Below, piece by piece: positions 43,050-52,302 of a stretch of 64,000 bases of DNA. Every line of letters begins with the position of its first letter. Positions within the stretch are counted from its first letter, which is position 1. A model generated the notes under the pieces. The model was not told the DNA's origin, did not search any database, and worked only from the letters and a program-made list of their open reading frames with translations. The DNA is from DATBLE01 sp963841405 (GTDB lineage: Bacteria; Actinomycetota; Thermoleophilia; Gaiellales; Gaiellaceae), in contig CAWJCM010000007.1 of NCBI GenBank assembly GCA_963841405.1, forward strand, positions 682,001-746,000, read 5' to 3'. A program made the position numbers and the translations under genes.

Positions 43050-44399
43050 GTGATCGAGCCGGGCGAGCTGGTCGAGCGGATCTGGGAGCGCGATCCGACC
43101 GTCTGGACCGGCACGGACGAGGCGCAGTGGCTCGGCTGGCTCGACGAGCCGTTGCGGATGCCCCAGCGGCTCGACGAGCTGAACGAGGTGGCCGAGGCGG
43201 CCGCCGACGTGGACGATGTCGTCCTGCTCGGGATGGGCGGGTCGAGCCTCGCGCCCGAGGTGCTGCGCCGCGCGTTCGAGCGCGACCGCTTCCACGTCCT
43301 CGACACCACGCACCCGAAGGTGGTCCGCGGGCTGGGCGAATCGGTCGCCCTGGAGCGCACGCTCTTCGTCGTCTCCTCGAAGTCGGGCGGGACGCTCGAG
43401 ACGCGGAGTCAGTTCGACTTCTTCTGGGAGCACGGCGGCAGGCGGGCGGTCGTGATCACCGATCCGGGCTCCCCGCTCGAGCAACTTGCGCACGCGCGAG
43501 GGCTGCGCGTCGTCGCGGGCGAGCCGACGATCGGCGGCCGCTACTCGGCGCTGTCGCCGTTCGGGCTCGTCCCGGCAGCGTTGATCGGCGTCGACCTCCC
43601 ACGGCTGCTCGGCCGCGCCGAGGAGACCCTGAGCGCCTGCCGCGTCGAGGAGGGCAACCCGGGACTGGCGCTCGGGCTCGCGCTCGGAACGGCCTGGCAG
43701 GAGGGGCGGGACAAGGTCGTGATCAGACCGAATCCTCACGGATTCGGTCTGTGGGTGGAGCAGCTCCTGGCGGGGTCGACCGGAAAGGACGGCCGCGGGC
43801 TCGTTCCCGCCCCCGACGAGAGCCCGGACGGCGCTGACCGCCAGGCGCGCGAGGTCGAGCTCGACGACCCCTACGATCTCGGCTCGGAGTTCTTCCGCTG
43901 GGAGTTCGCGACCGCGGTCGCCGGCGCGATCCTCGAGATCGATCCGTTCGACCAGCCCAACGTCCAGGAGGCGAAGGACAGGACCAGCCAGATGCTTTCC
44001 GGCCAAGGCCAGGGGACTGTCCCCGGTCCGGAAGGGACGGTCGAGCAACTGCTCGCGCAGGCCCGTCCCGGCGACTACGTTGCGATCCAGGCGTTCGTCG
44101 ACCCGGCGGATGAGGAGCGGCTCCGGCCGTTCGTCGAGGGGATCAGGGCGCAGACCGACTGCGTGGTCACTTTCGGCCTCGGGCCGCGGTACCTGCACTC
44201 GACCGGCCAGCTGCACAAGGGTGGCGCGCCGATCGGCTGCTTCCTCCAGGTCGTCGACGACACCGGCCCCGAGCTGCCGATCCCAGGCCGGAAGTTCGGC
44301 TTCGCCCGCCTCATCCGCGCGCAGGCCGAGGGAGACTACGCGGCGTTGAAGGAGCGCGGCCGCCCGGTCGCGCGTGTCCAACTGGAGGAGATCGCATGA
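43050..44399 (+). CDS. pgi: Glucose-6-phosphate isomerase
   Basis: A 449-residue two-SIS-domain isomerase. LGMGGSSLAPEVLRRAF, SSKSGGTLETRSQFDFF and GLWVEQLLAGSTGKDGRGLVP (sugar-phosphate and catalytic Glu region) and YLHSTGQLHKGG (catalytic His/Lys) are present. The N-terminus (RIWERDPTVWTGTDEAQWLGWL) resembles the Pgi half of Tal-Pgi fusion proteins. GTG start at 43050. A 12-bp hairpin lies just before the GLWVEQ motif. The gene overlaps gnd by four bases. Confidence 0.93.
   Translation: MIEPGELVERIWERDPTVWTGTDEAQWLGWLDEPLRMPQRLDELNEVAEAAADVDDVVLLGMGGSSLAPEVLRRAFERDRFHVLDTTHPKVVRGLGESVALERTLFVVSSKSGGTLETRSQFDFFWEHGGRRAVVITDPGSPLEQLAHARGLRVVAGEPTIGGRYSALSPFGLVPAALIGVDLPRLLGRAEETLSACRVEEGNPGLALGLALGTAWQEGRDKVVIRPNPHGFGLWVEQLLAGSTGKDGRGLVPAPDESPDGADRQAREVELDDPYDLGSEFFRWEFATAVAGAILEIDPFDQPNVQEAKDRTSQMLSGQGQGTVPGPEGTVEQLLAQARPGDYVAIQAFVDPADEERLRPFVEGIRAQTDCVVTFGLGPRYLHSTGQLHKGGAPIGCFLQVVDDTGPELPIPGRKFGFARLIRAQAEGDYAALKERGRPVARVQLEEIA
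43724..43751. repeat. Perfect 12-bp hairpin inside pgi
   Basis: Arms CAGACCGAATCC and GGATTCGGTCTG with loop TCAC. It codes for IRPNPHGFGLW, directly before the conserved EQLLAGSTGK catalytic stretch, without changing the frame. Confidence 0.7.
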
Positions 44400-45280
44400 A
44401 CCTCGGAATGGTCGGCCTCGGCCGGATGGGCGCGAACATGGTGGAGCGCCTGCGCGAGCACGGGCATACGGTGGAGACCTACGCGAGGACGAACCCGGAG
44501 CGCACGGCGGACTCGCTGGTCGAGCTGGCCACGAAGCTGCCGCAGCCGCGCATCGTGTGGCTGATGATCCCGTCGGGCGACCCTACCGAGATGGCCTTCC
44601 AGACCATGCTCGGCCTGATGGAGGACGGCGACATCATCGTCGACGGCGGCAACTCGAACTTCCGCGACTCGCAACGCCGCGCCGCCGAGGCGGCGAAGAA
44701 GCACGTCTCCTTCCTCGACGCCGGCGTCTCCGGCGGGATCTGGGGGCTGAAGGAGGGCTACTGCATGATGGTCGGCGGCGACGCCGACGCGTTCACCCAG
44801 GTGGAGCTGTTCCTGAAGGACCTGACCGATGAGGGCGGCTACGCCCACGTTGGGCCCTCCGGCTCCGGCCACTTCGTGAAGATGGTCCACAACGGGATCG
44901 AGTACGGGATGATGCAATCGCTCGCCGAGGGCTTCGAGATCATGCAGGCCTCGGAGTTTCCGGTCGACCTCGACAAGGTCGCGGCGCTCTGGCAGCACGG
45001 CTCGGTCGTCCGCAGCTGGCTGCTCGACCTGCTCGTGCTCGCGCTGCAGGAGGATCCCGGCCTCGAGAAGATCCGCGGCTACGTCGACGACTCGGGTGAG
45101 GGCCGCTGGACGGTGTTCAACGCGATCGACGAGAGCGTCCCCGCGCCGGCGATCACGCTGGCGCTGTTCGCTCGGTTCGCCTCCCGCCAGGACGAGTCGT
45201 TCGCGGCGAAGGTCAACGCCGCCCTGCGCCAGCAGTTCGGCGGCCACCCCGTCAAGGCCGCCGGCGACCCGGCGACGTGA
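44396..45280 (+). CDS. gnd: 6-phosphogluconate dehydrogenase, decarboxylating (short form)
   Basis: A 294-residue NAD-type Gnd/YqeC-like enzyme that makes ribulose-5-phosphate. The Rossmann motif MVGLGRMGANMVERL is at the start, VDGGNSNFRDSQRR and the catalytic GVSGGIWGLKEGYCMMVGG with KMVHNGIEYGMM follow. The long C-terminal helical domain of the 470-residue form is absent, as is normal for this subgroup. ATGA overlap with pgi and GTGA overlap with zwf. Confidence 0.95.
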   Translation: MNLGMVGLGRMGANMVERLREHGHTVETYARTNPERTADSLVELATKLPQPRIVWLMIPSGDPTEMAFQTMLGLMEDGDIIVDGGNSNFRDSQRRAAEAAKKHVSFLDAGVSGGIWGLKEGYCMMVGGDADAFTQVELFLKDLTDEGGYAHVGPSGSGHFVKMVHNGIEYGMMQSLAEGFEIMQASEFPVDLDKVAALWQHGSVVRSWLLDLLVLALQEDPGLEKIRGYVDDSGEGRWTVFNAIDESVPAPAITLALFARFASRQDESFAAKVNAALRQQFGGHPVKAAGDPAT

Positions 45281-46776
45281 GGAACCCGCTCGCCGAGGGC
45301 CTCCGGCTCCCGCGCACGCCCGACCCGTGCGCGATCGTCATCTTCGGCGCGTCGGGCGACCTGACCCGGCGGAAGCTGTTCCCGGCGATCTACTCGCTGG
45401 CCGTCCGCAACCTGCTGGCCGACGAGCTCGCGATCGTCGGTGTCGCCCGCTCGGAGGTGACGGACGCCGAGTTTCAGGCTCGGATGAAGGACGCCGTCCG
45501 CGAGTTCGGCCGCGATCCGATCGACGAGCGGGTCTGGAAGCGGCTCGCCGACGGGATGCACTACATCTCCACCGACTTCGCCGCCGACCAGGGCGAGGAC
45601 GAGCTGGCAGAGCTGCTGACTCGGCTCGACGAGGAGCGCGGCACGCAGGGCAACCGCGTCTACTACCTCGCGGTGCCGCCGGGCGCGATCTCCACCCTGG
45701 TCGAGGAGGTCGGCAGCCGGCGCGGCGAGCGACAGGGCTGGACGCGCGTGATCGTCGAGAAGCCGTTCGGCACGGACCGGGCGAGTGCCCGCAGGCTCAA
45801 CGACGAGATCCATCGCTATTTCGACGAGCGGGAGATCTTCCGGATCGACCACTATCTGGGCAAGGAGACGGTCCAGAACATGCTCGCCCTCCGCTTCGCG
45901 AACGGGATCTTCGAGCCGATCTGGAACCGCCAGTTCGTCGACCACGTCGAGATCACCGTCGCCGAGTCGATCGGGATCGAGGGCCGCGCGGCGTTCTACG
46001 AGTCGGCCGGCGCGATCCGCGACGTGTTCCAGAACCACCTGCTCCAGCTGGTCGCGCTCACCGCGATGGAGCCGCCGATCGACTTCACCTCCGAGTCGGT
46101 GCGGAACGAGAAGGTGAAGGTGCTGCACGCGATCAGGCCGCCCGGGCCCAAGCGCGTCGTCCGGGGGCAGTACGGCCGCGGGCACATCGAGGGCAAGGAG
46201 GTGCCGGGGTATCGCGAGGAGCCCGGCGTCGCGAGCAGGTCGACCACCGAGACGTTCGTCGCCGCGAAGCTCTACGTCGACAACTGGCGCTGGGCCGGGA
46301 CGCCCTTCTACGTGCGGGTCGGAAAACGGCTGCCGAAGCGCGAGACGACGATCGCGATCCAGTTCAAACGGGCGCCGCACCCGCCGTTCGCCAAGGCAGC
46401 GTCGGAGGGGGTCAGTCCCAATGTCCTGCTCGTCCACATCCAGCCGGACGAGGGCGTCTCGCTCGGGATCGGCGCGAAGGTGCCGGGCCAGGGAATGAGC
46501 CTGCGCACCGTCCACATGGACTTCCTGTACGGCGGCGCGTTCCGCACCGAGCTGCCGGAGGCCTACGAGCGGCTCATCCTCGACTGCCTGCTCGGCGACG
46601 CCACGCTGTTCACGCGCGCGGACGAGGTCGACGAGCAGTGGGCGCTGGTCGACTCGATCGTCGCCACCTGGAAGCGCGACCGGACCTCGTTTCCCAACTA
46701 CGACGCGGGGACCTGGGGGCCACGCGAGGCCGAGGAGCTCCTGCGCCGGGACGGGCGCACATGGCGAAGACGCTGA
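45277..46776 (+). CDS. zwf: Glucose-6-phosphate 1-dehydrogenase
   Basis: A 499-residue oxidative pentose phosphate entry enzyme. IFGASGDLTRRKLFPAIY is the nucleotide-binding motif, and RIDHYLGKETVQN holds the substrate/catalytic site with the active histidine. VEKPFGTD supplies the second conserved segment. GTG start overlapping gnd. The last 16 bases overlap opcA. Confidence 0.97.
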   Translation: MRNPLAEGLRLPRTPDPCAIVIFGASGDLTRRKLFPAIYSLAVRNLLADELAIVGVARSEVTDAEFQARMKDAVREFGRDPIDERVWKRLADGMHYISTDFAADQGEDELAELLTRLDEERGTQGNRVYYLAVPPGAISTLVEEVGSRRGERQGWTRVIVEKPFGTDRASARRLNDEIHRYFDEREIFRIDHYLGKETVQNMLALRFANGIFEPIWNRQFVDHVEITVAESIGIEGRAAFYESAGAIRDVFQNHLLQLVALTAMEPPIDFTSESVRNEKVKVLHAIRPPGPKRVVRGQYGRGHIEGKEVPGYREEPGVASRSTTETFVAAKLYVDNWRWAGTPFYVRVGKRLPKRETTIAIQFKRAPHPPFAKAASEGVSPNVLLVHIQPDEGVSLGIGAKVPGQGMSLRTVHMDFLYGGAFRTELPEAYERLILDCLLGDATLFTRADEVDEQWALVDSIVATWKRDRTSFPNYDAGTWGPREAEELLRRDGRTWRRR

Positions 46777-47603
46777 AGAACACGTCGGTCGCCGAGGTGG
46801 AGGCGTTGCTCGACCTGGAGCGCGACCGCGAGCACCAGTCGCAGCGGACGAGCGTCGCGACGCACATGGCCTGGATCCCGGACGAGTGGTCGCTCGCAGC
46901 GGAGCGGGTGATGCGCGCCCTGGGGGACCGGGTCCCCTCGCGGACTCTGCTCCTGCATCCGGAGCCAGGCTCGCACGCCGATGGCTTCGACGCGTCGGTC
47001 GTGCTCGAGCGCTTCTCCGGCGGCAGGACCGGCGTCAGTGCCGAGATCGTCCGGATCCGCCTGCACGGCACCGCGGCCGAGGCGCCGGCGAGCGTGGTCG
47101 TCCCGCTGCAGCTCCCGGACCTGCCCGTCTTTCTCCGCTGGCGCGGCCGCCCGCCCTTCGGCCGCGCGCCGTTCGAGCAGCTGACCGGTGTCGCCGACCG
47201 GCTGATCGTCGATTCGCGCGAGTGGGACCGGCTGCCGAGCGGGCTTGCCAGGCTGGCGGAGTCGTTCGACCGGCTGGCCGTGTCCGATCTGGCGTGGGCA
47301 CGGATGCTGCCCTGGCGGGCCTCGCTCGCCGACCGGTGGCCGGGGATCAAGCAAGCGAAAAGCGTCCGGGTGGTCGGGCCGCGTGCCGACGCGGTGCTCC
47401 TGCGCGCCTGGCTGCAGACGCGGCTGCGGCGGCCCTTCCGGCTGAGCCACGTCGACAGCGAGAGGGTATCGCGCGTCGAGCTCGACGGGAAGGTCGTTAC
47501 GCCCGCTCGAGGGCTTCCGTGCTCGCCGGGCGACCTGCTCTCGGCCGAGCTGGAGTCGTTCACGCGCGACCCCGTGTACGAGGCCGCGGTCAGATCGGTG
47601 TGA
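46761..47603 (+). CDS. opcA: Glucose-6-phosphate dehydrogenase assembly protein OpcA
   Basis: A 280-residue OpcA-family protein, required for assembly or redox-dependent activation of Zwf in cyanobacteria and actinobacteria. Family segments are RTSVATHMAW at the N-terminus, ASVVVPLQLPDLPVFLRWRG and RLIVDSREW in the centre. Start ATG 46761 lies within the end of zwf. It completes the pentose phosphate operon. Confidence 0.92.
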   Translation: MAKTLKNTSVAEVEALLDLERDREHQSQRTSVATHMAWIPDEWSLAAERVMRALGDRVPSRTLLLHPEPGSHADGFDASVVLERFSGGRTGVSAEIVRIRLHGTAAEAPASVVVPLQLPDLPVFLRWRGRPPFGRAPFEQLTGVADRLIVDSREWDRLPSGLARLAESFDRLAVSDLAWARMLPWRASLADRWPGIKQAKSVRVVGPRADAVLLRAWLQTRLRRPFRLSHVDSERVSRVELDGKVVTPARGLPCSPGDLLSAELESFTRDPVYEAAVRSV

Positions 47604-47604
47604 C

Positions 47605-48144
47605 GTGATCGGCCGCCGGCGGCGTACATCCGGCGTGCACGTCGTCGCAGAGGTGCCGAGCTTCGAGTCCGTGGCCGAGCGTCATCTCGACGACGTTCAC
47701 GCCTACCTCGTCTACATGACGCGCAGCCGCGAGGTCGCGGAGGAGCTGACCGCCGAGACGTTCGAGCGGGCGCTGCGCCAGTGGCGCCGCTTCGATCCGA
47801 GGAGAGGGAGCGCGAAGACGTGGCTCTGCCGGGTCGCGCGCTCGACCGCCCTCGACCACTTCCGCGCAGAGGAGCGCCGCCGCCGCCGGGAGCACGCGTA
47901 CGCCGCCGATCTGCCCGACGAGGCGGAGGGCGGTCTCTTCGGCGGCCTCTCGCCCGAGCTGGAGCGGGCGCTCGCGGCGCTGTCCGCGGGCGAGCGTGAG
48001 GTGATCGCTCTGCGCATCCTGCTCGACCTGGAGATCGAGACGGCTGCCCGCGTCCTCGGCATCTCGTCGACGGCGTGCACGACCCGGCTCAGCCGGGCGC
48101 TGAAGAAGCTCGAGGAGAGGATGAGTGCCGATGTCGCAGCCTGA
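47605..48144 (+). CDS. ECF-type RNA polymerase sigma factor
   Basis: 179 residues. Region 2 (about 25-95) includes AYLVYMTRSREVAEELTAETFERALRQW and RSTALDHFRAEERRRR; region 4 (about 120-175) includes LSAGEREVIALRILLDLEIETAARVLGISSTACTTRLSRALKKL. A GTG at 47635 is an alternative start. It overlaps the next gene, which probably encodes its membrane partner. It follows opcA by one base and may be read through from that operon. Confidence 0.9.
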   Translation: MIGRRRRTSGVHVVAEVPSFESVAERHLDDVHAYLVYMTRSREVAEELTAETFERALRQWRRFDPRRGSAKTWLCRVARSTALDHFRAEERRRRREHAYAADLPDEAEGGLFGGLSPELERALAALSAGEREVIALRILLDLEIETAARVLGISSTACTTRLSRALKKLEERMSADVAA

Positions 48145-49168
48145 CCACGAGTCGATCGTCGACGAGATCCGCTCGGCGCGGATCGCCGCCTCGCCCGAGC
48201 TACGCGCACGGGTGCGCGCAATCGCCGCTTCGGCGCCGGCCGCCGAGCCCGGTCGGTCTCGCCACGGGCTTCCGTGGCGGCGGCTGGCGGTCGTGCTGGT
48301 ACCGGCGTGCCTCGCCGTTGCTGCGGCCGTCGCGCTCGGGGTCGGGCTGTCGCGCTCCGGGGGCGGCGGCTCCGAGCCCCTGGCGCGGGGCGAAGACGCC
48401 CCACGGGCGCGGGCGCTGCAGCCTTTCTCGGCCGACTCGAAGGCGGCCGGCTCCGGCACGTCCGGCAGCGGGGCGCTGCCCGCCACGTCCGGCCGTGCTC
48501 AGCTCTACGAGGCCGAGCTGAAGCTGAAGATCGCCGATCTCTCGGCGGCGACGAAGCGCGCACTTCGCCTCACGCACGACTTCAACGGGTATGTGCGCTC
48601 GGTCGAGTACGGCTCCGGCGCCGAGCACGGCACCGCCTATCTCGTCGTCCGGGTCCCGGTCGGCAGCGTCCAGCGGGCGCTGGTCGAGTATTCCGCGATC
48701 GGCCGGATCCTCGACCAGCACGTCTCGATCCGGGACGTGCAGCCGCAGGTCGACCGTCGTTTCCGCCTCCTGCAGGCGCAGCGTGACGTGATCGCGAAGC
48801 TCCAGGCGAGGCTCGAGAGCCCGTCGCTGACGACGGCCGAGCGCATCCGGCTCGAGAACCGGCTGGTGGCGGCACGGCGGCAGCTCGTCGTGCTCCAGCA
48901 GGAGCAGGCGGCGCTCCGTCGCCGGACCGCATACGCAACCGTCTCGCTCGACCTGCGGAGCAGGGAGCAGGCGGTCGTCGTGCCACACGAGCCGGGGCGG
49001 ATCGGCCGTGCCTTCCACCGGTCGGGCCAGATCGTCGCCGAGGAGGCGAAAGTGCTCGTCTACGTGCTGGTCGTGGGTGCGCCGTTCTTGGTGCTCGGCG
49101 CGGTCGCGCTTGGCGGCCTGAGCTTGCGGCGGCGGCGCCGTGAGGAGCGGCTGCTCGCTACTTCTTGA
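48125..49168 (+). CDS. DUF4349 membrane protein, probable anti-sigma partner
   Basis: 347 residues. A cytosolic N-terminal part of about 55 residues has features of an anti-sigma region, followed by a transmembrane helix (LAVVLVPACLAVAAAVALGV). The extracytoplasmic DUF4349 domain (about 125-285) has a coiled coil (RFRLLQAQRDVIAKLQARL), and a second helix near 315-340 is followed by an arginine-rich tail. The overlap with the sigma gene supports a sigma/anti-sigma pair. GTG 48125 or ATG 48131 may be the start. Confidence 0.78.
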   Translation: MPMSQPDHESIVDEIRSARIAASPELRARVRAIAASAPAAEPGRSRHGLPWRRLAVVLVPACLAVAAAVALGVGLSRSGGGGSEPLARGEDAPRARALQPFSADSKAAGSGTSGSGALPATSGRAQLYEAELKLKIADLSAATKRALRLTHDFNGYVRSVEYGSGAEHGTAYLVVRVPVGSVQRALVEYSAIGRILDQHVSIRDVQPQVDRRFRLLQAQRDVIAKLQARLESPSLTTAERIRLENRLVAARRQLVVLQQEQAALRRRTAYATVSLDLRSREQAVVVPHEPGRIGRAFHRSGQIVAEEAKVLVYVLVVGAPFLVLGAVALGGLSLRRRRREERLLATS

Positions 49169-50864
49169 CCTTGCGGGTGGTGACGCTGCCGTCCTGCACC
49201 GAGAACCGCGGCCTGACGAGCCTGACGCGGACGGGGCTCGACCAGGTCATCTGCTTCACCGGGCCCGGCACGTACGGGTCGATCCCGCGCACGCGGTAGT
49301 ACCACGTTCCGGGCGTCAGGCCCTCGAGCAGGACCGACGTCGCCGCCGTGTACAGCGGCTCTGCGGCCGCCTTCCACGGATACTTCGTCTTCGACCACTG
49401 CACCTCGTAGCCGGTCGCGCCCAGCGCAGGCGACCAGGCGACGAGCGCAGCGCGGTAGAACGAGGGCACCGCGGCCTGGGCGGCGACGAGCTCGCCGTTC
49501 GGCGAGAGGCCCGACGCGTACGGCCGCGTCTCGGAGGTCGTCGCCGGCTGGCTCGCCTTGCCGAACTCGGCGACGCGGCCGGCCGCGCAGGCGTCCTGGG
49601 GAACCTCGGCGTCGTAGTACTTGACCGACGACTGGGTCACGACCTCGCGCACCGGGACGACTGTCCAGTAATAGCGGCCCGTGGGCCAGCCGCTGTCCCA
49701 GAGGTCGACCAGCGAGCCGGAGGCGGTGAAGTCGGTGGGGAGGGCGGAGGTCGCCGAGCCCGAGCTGCCGCTGCTCGGCGCGGCGGTACCGCCTCCGCTC
49801 GCTGCGGCCGAGCTCTCGCTCGTCGTCACCGCGCGGAAGTCGGCGGAGAACGTGCCGGCCTGGGCGCCGTCGGCGAGGTAGGAGCTCTGCGCCTTGGCGA
49901 CGGTGTCGGTGGACGTGGGCAGGGCGAGCGGGCCGGTGATCCGCGGCGCGTAGGCGGGGCTGCCGACGACCGCGCCGGTGAAGACGACGTTCACGCACTG
50001 GCGGTCGGTCGCGACGTAGACACGGAACAGGCGGCCGGCGATGCCGTTCGTCGCGGTGTCGCCGCTGAAGACGAAGGACGGCGTCAGGCTGTGCGCGAGC
50101 GGTTTCGCCTGCGAGCCGACGACATCCGAGGCGGTCTCGAGCAGCGAGAGCGGCCCGTTCGTCACCGGCGGGTTGCTCGAGACGAACGTCTGGCTCCACG
50201 GCCCGTACGTGACCACCGGCAGCCCGGTCGGCAGCGAGCCGTACAGCGTCCGCACCGCCCGGACGCGCCATTGCACGGTGCCGCTCCAGAGCGAGTCCGG
50301 ATGGAAGCTGTAGTACTCGCGCTCGTCGGCGACGTTCGTGGAGGTGCTGATCACCTTGCCGGGATCGACGAACCAGACCTCGTACGAGGTTGCGCCCTCG
50401 ACCGGCGTCCAGCGGACGAGGCCGGGGGTGTCGGGGAGGATCTGCTCGGGCTCTGCCTTCCAGCGCATGTTGAAGCCGTACGGAGCGCTCCATCTGGTCA
50501 CGCGCGACCCGACGTGCGCGCGGACGTGGGCGTACAGCGCGTAGGGGGCGCCGGTCATCCACGGCAGCGCGGTCGGGATCGCCACCGCCGGCACGCGCAG
50601 GGGCGTCTTCCGGCTGCTCGTCGACCAGACGACCGTGCGGTCGTCGAACGACTTGCTGGTCGCGAGCTCGAAGTCGTAGCTTGCCGCCCGCTCGTACGGC
50701 GCCCATTCGAAGGACGGCGTGCGCGGGAACGTGTCGAGCGCGGGCTCGTCCGCGCGCAGCAGGAACGCGCGCAGCCCGGTCGGGCCCGAGGGCACCGCGC
50801 TCTGCGCGGCGGGCACGAGCGCGACCGAGGCGAGTGCGAGGAGGATGCCGATGCGTGCAAGCAC
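49158..50864 (-). CDS. Secreted protein with fibronectin type III-like repeats
   Basis: 568 residues with a signal peptide (ARIGILLALASVALVPAAQSA). Repeated strands of the kind PSFEWAPYERAASYDFELATS, LVRWTPVEGATSYEVWFV, LVAWSPALGATGYEVQWS and GTWYYRVRGIDPY are FnIII-like modules (at least four). A Ser/Gly-rich linker is near residues 375-400. There is no sortase motif or terminal membrane helix; the protein ends in TTRKVKK. Function unknown, probably exported and adhesive or structural. Convergent with the DUF4349 gene (11-base overlap). Confidence 0.75.
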   Translation of the reverse strand: MLARIGILLALASVALVPAAQSAVPSGPTGLRAFLLRADEPALDTFPRTPSFEWAPYERAASYDFELATSKSFDDRTVVWSTSSRKTPLRVPAVAIPTALPWMTGAPYALYAHVRAHVGSRVTRWSAPYGFNMRWKAEPEQILPDTPGLVRWTPVEGATSYEVWFVDPGKVISTSTNVADEREYYSFHPDSLWSGTVQWRVRAVRTLYGSLPTGLPVVTYGPWSQTFVSSNPPVTNGPLSLLETASDVVGSQAKPLAHSLTPSFVFSGDTATNGIAGRLFRVYVATDRQCVNVVFTGAVVGSPAYAPRITGPLALPTSTDTVAKAQSSYLADGAQAGTFSADFRAVTTSESSAAASGGGTAAPSSGSSGSATSALPTDFTASGSLVDLWDSGWPTGRYYWTVVPVREVVTQSSVKYYDAEVPQDACAAGRVAEFGKASQPATTSETRPYASGLSPNGELVAAQAAVPSFYRAALVAWSPALGATGYEVQWSKTKYPWKAAAEPLYTAATSVLLEGLTPGTWYYRVRGIDPYVPGPVKQMTWSSPVRVRLVRPRFSVQDGSVTTRKVKK

Positions 50865-50890
50865 TGCATCCCTTTCTCGGCAGCTGCCGG

Positions 50891-52060
50891 CTAGGGCTTG
50901 AGCGCTCGCTCGAGGAGTGCGCCCGCTGCAAGCACGAGCGCGTCGGCGCCGGGCGGCCCGGCGACCTGCACCGATGCGGGAAGGCCGTCCTCGGCGAGGC
51001 CGCACGGCAGCGCCAGCGCAGGAGCGCCGAGCACGTTGAACGGCCAGGTCAGCAGCGTCAGCCGGCCTCGGAGCCCGCGCTCGTCCTGGCCGGCCTTCGG
51101 GGCGACGAAGGGCAGCGTCGGCGTGACGACCAGGTCGACCTCGTCGAACAGCTCCGCCATCTGGTCGCGGTACGCCTCGCGGGCACGGATTCCCGCCTCG
51201 TACTGGGTGTCCGTGACCGCGAGACAGAGCTCGAGCTTGGCGGCGACGTTCGCGCCGTAGAGGTCGGCGTTCTCCGCGTAGAGCTCCCGGTGGACGTCCG
51301 CGACCTCGCGCATGAAGACGGTGCGGACCGCCTCGCCGAGCGGCGGGTCGATCGGGCGGCGGTCGGGGAACAGGCGCGCAGCCTCTTCGACGCGGGCGCG
51401 GACAAGCGGCTCGGCGTGCTCGGTCCAGACAACGCCGATGCCGACGTCGGCGAGCGAGTCGAGCTCGACCCGCTCGAGCTCGGGGACGAGCGCCTCGAGC
51501 ATCGCCCTGCATCCCTCGACCGAGGGAGCCATCGGCCCGCCGTGGTCGAGGCTCGGTGCCAGCGGGAAGCAGCCTTCGAGCGGCACGAGCCCCCAGGTCG
51601 GCTTGAAGCCGACGACCCCGCAGCAAGCGGCCGGGATGCGGATCGAGCCGCCGGTGTCGGAGCCGAGCGCCGCGTCCGCGAGCCCGGCGGCGAGAGCGGC
51701 CGCCGAGCCGCCGCTCGAGCCGCCGGCGACTCGCCCCGGTGCGATCGGGTTCGGCACCGTGCCGAAGTGCGGGTTCTCCGAGGTCGTTCCGTACGCGAAC
51801 TCGTGCAGGTTCGTCTTGCCGACGTCGGCGTAGCCGTGCTCCTCGAGCCGCTGGACAGCCGCGGCGGTCCTGGTCGGGACGTGGTCGGCGAAGATCGCCG
51901 AGCCGTAGGTCGTGGTCAGCCCGGCCGTGTCGAAGAGGTCCTTGACGGCGAGCCGGATGCCCTCTTCCGGCCGCTCGGGCCGTGCCAGGAAGATGCCCGG
52001 AGGCGCGTCCACTCCCCGATCTTCGCCCATCCGCGTCAGCTGCGCGGCTCTTCCGGCCAT
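50891..52060 (-). CDS. Amidase signature family hydrolase
   Basis: 389 residues. The Ser-cisSer-Lys triad is intact: Lys in RLAVKDLFDTAG (about 40), the cis-Ser and oxyanion loop in VAGGSSGGSAAALAAG and the nucleophile Ser in GSDTGGSIRIPAA (about 140). It is shorter than GatA (about 480) and there are no gatB/gatC neighbours, so it is more likely a catabolic amidase than a tRNA amidotransferase subunit. A repeat A copy lies upstream of its start. Confidence 0.88.
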   Translation of the reverse strand: MAGRAAQLTRMGEDRGVDAPPGIFLARPERPEEGIRLAVKDLFDTAGLTTTYGSAIFADHVPTRTAAAVQRLEEHGYADVGKTNLHEFAYGTTSENPHFGTVPNPIAPGRVAGGSSGGSAAALAAGLADAALGSDTGGSIRIPAACCGVVGFKPTWGLVPLEGCFPLAPSLDHGGPMAPSVEGCRAMLEALVPELERVELDSLADVGIGVVWTEHAEPLVRARVEEAARLFPDRRPIDPPLGEAVRTVFMREVADVHRELYAENADLYGANVAAKLELCLAVTDTQYEAGIRAREAYRDQMAELFDEVDLVVTPTLPFVAPKAGQDERGLRGRLTLLTWPFNVLGAPALALPCGLAEDGLPASVQVAGPPGADALVLAAGALLERALKP

Positions 52061-52070
52061 GGCCAGCCAT

Positions 52071-52135
52071 GTGGCGTTTCACACCCGGTCTCTGAGACTG
52101 GAACTGCGCCAAGAGTGTGCCTTCTTGTCCATGGG
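52071..52135 (+). repeat. 65-bp dispersed repeat A, copy 3
   Basis: Starts GTGGCGTTTCACACCC, core CGGTCTCTGAGACTGG, ends CTTGTCCATGGG. It is the most diverged of the three copies. Intergenic, between the amidase start and the small membrane protein gene. The rest of the 122-base gap shows nothing else. Confidence 0.75.
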
Positions 52136-52182
52136 GAGGCTCGACCGGCGCCGAACCCGAAGGCCGGCGACGTGCAGCGGCT

Positions 52183-52302
52183 CTAGTCGACCGCGAGGTA
52201 GATGAACGCGATCGCGAAGGTGCCGAGGGCCAGCAGGCAGAAGAGCACGAACAGCCCCCAGCCCCAGAGGAGGTTCTTGTGCTCGGTCTCGCGATCGAGC
52301 AT
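52183..52302 (-). CDS. 39-residue membrane protein of the cytochrome oxidase operon
   Basis: MLDRETEHKNLLWGWGLF and then a single hydrophobic helix VLFCLLALGTFAIAFIYLAV. Its ATG overlaps the ctaB stop (ATGA), so it is translationally coupled and probably a real gene. Small single-helix subunits of this kind occur in bacterial haem-copper oxidases; that role is inferred from position only. Confidence 0.7.
   Translation of the reverse strand: MLDRETEHKNLLWGWGLFVLFCLLALGTFAIAFIYLAVD

Noticed and set aside
49158..52112. Single 984-residue protein covering the FnIII-like gene and amidase region
   Set aside because: The upstream part is an out-of-frame shadow of the amidase; the signal peptide marks the real start near 50864.
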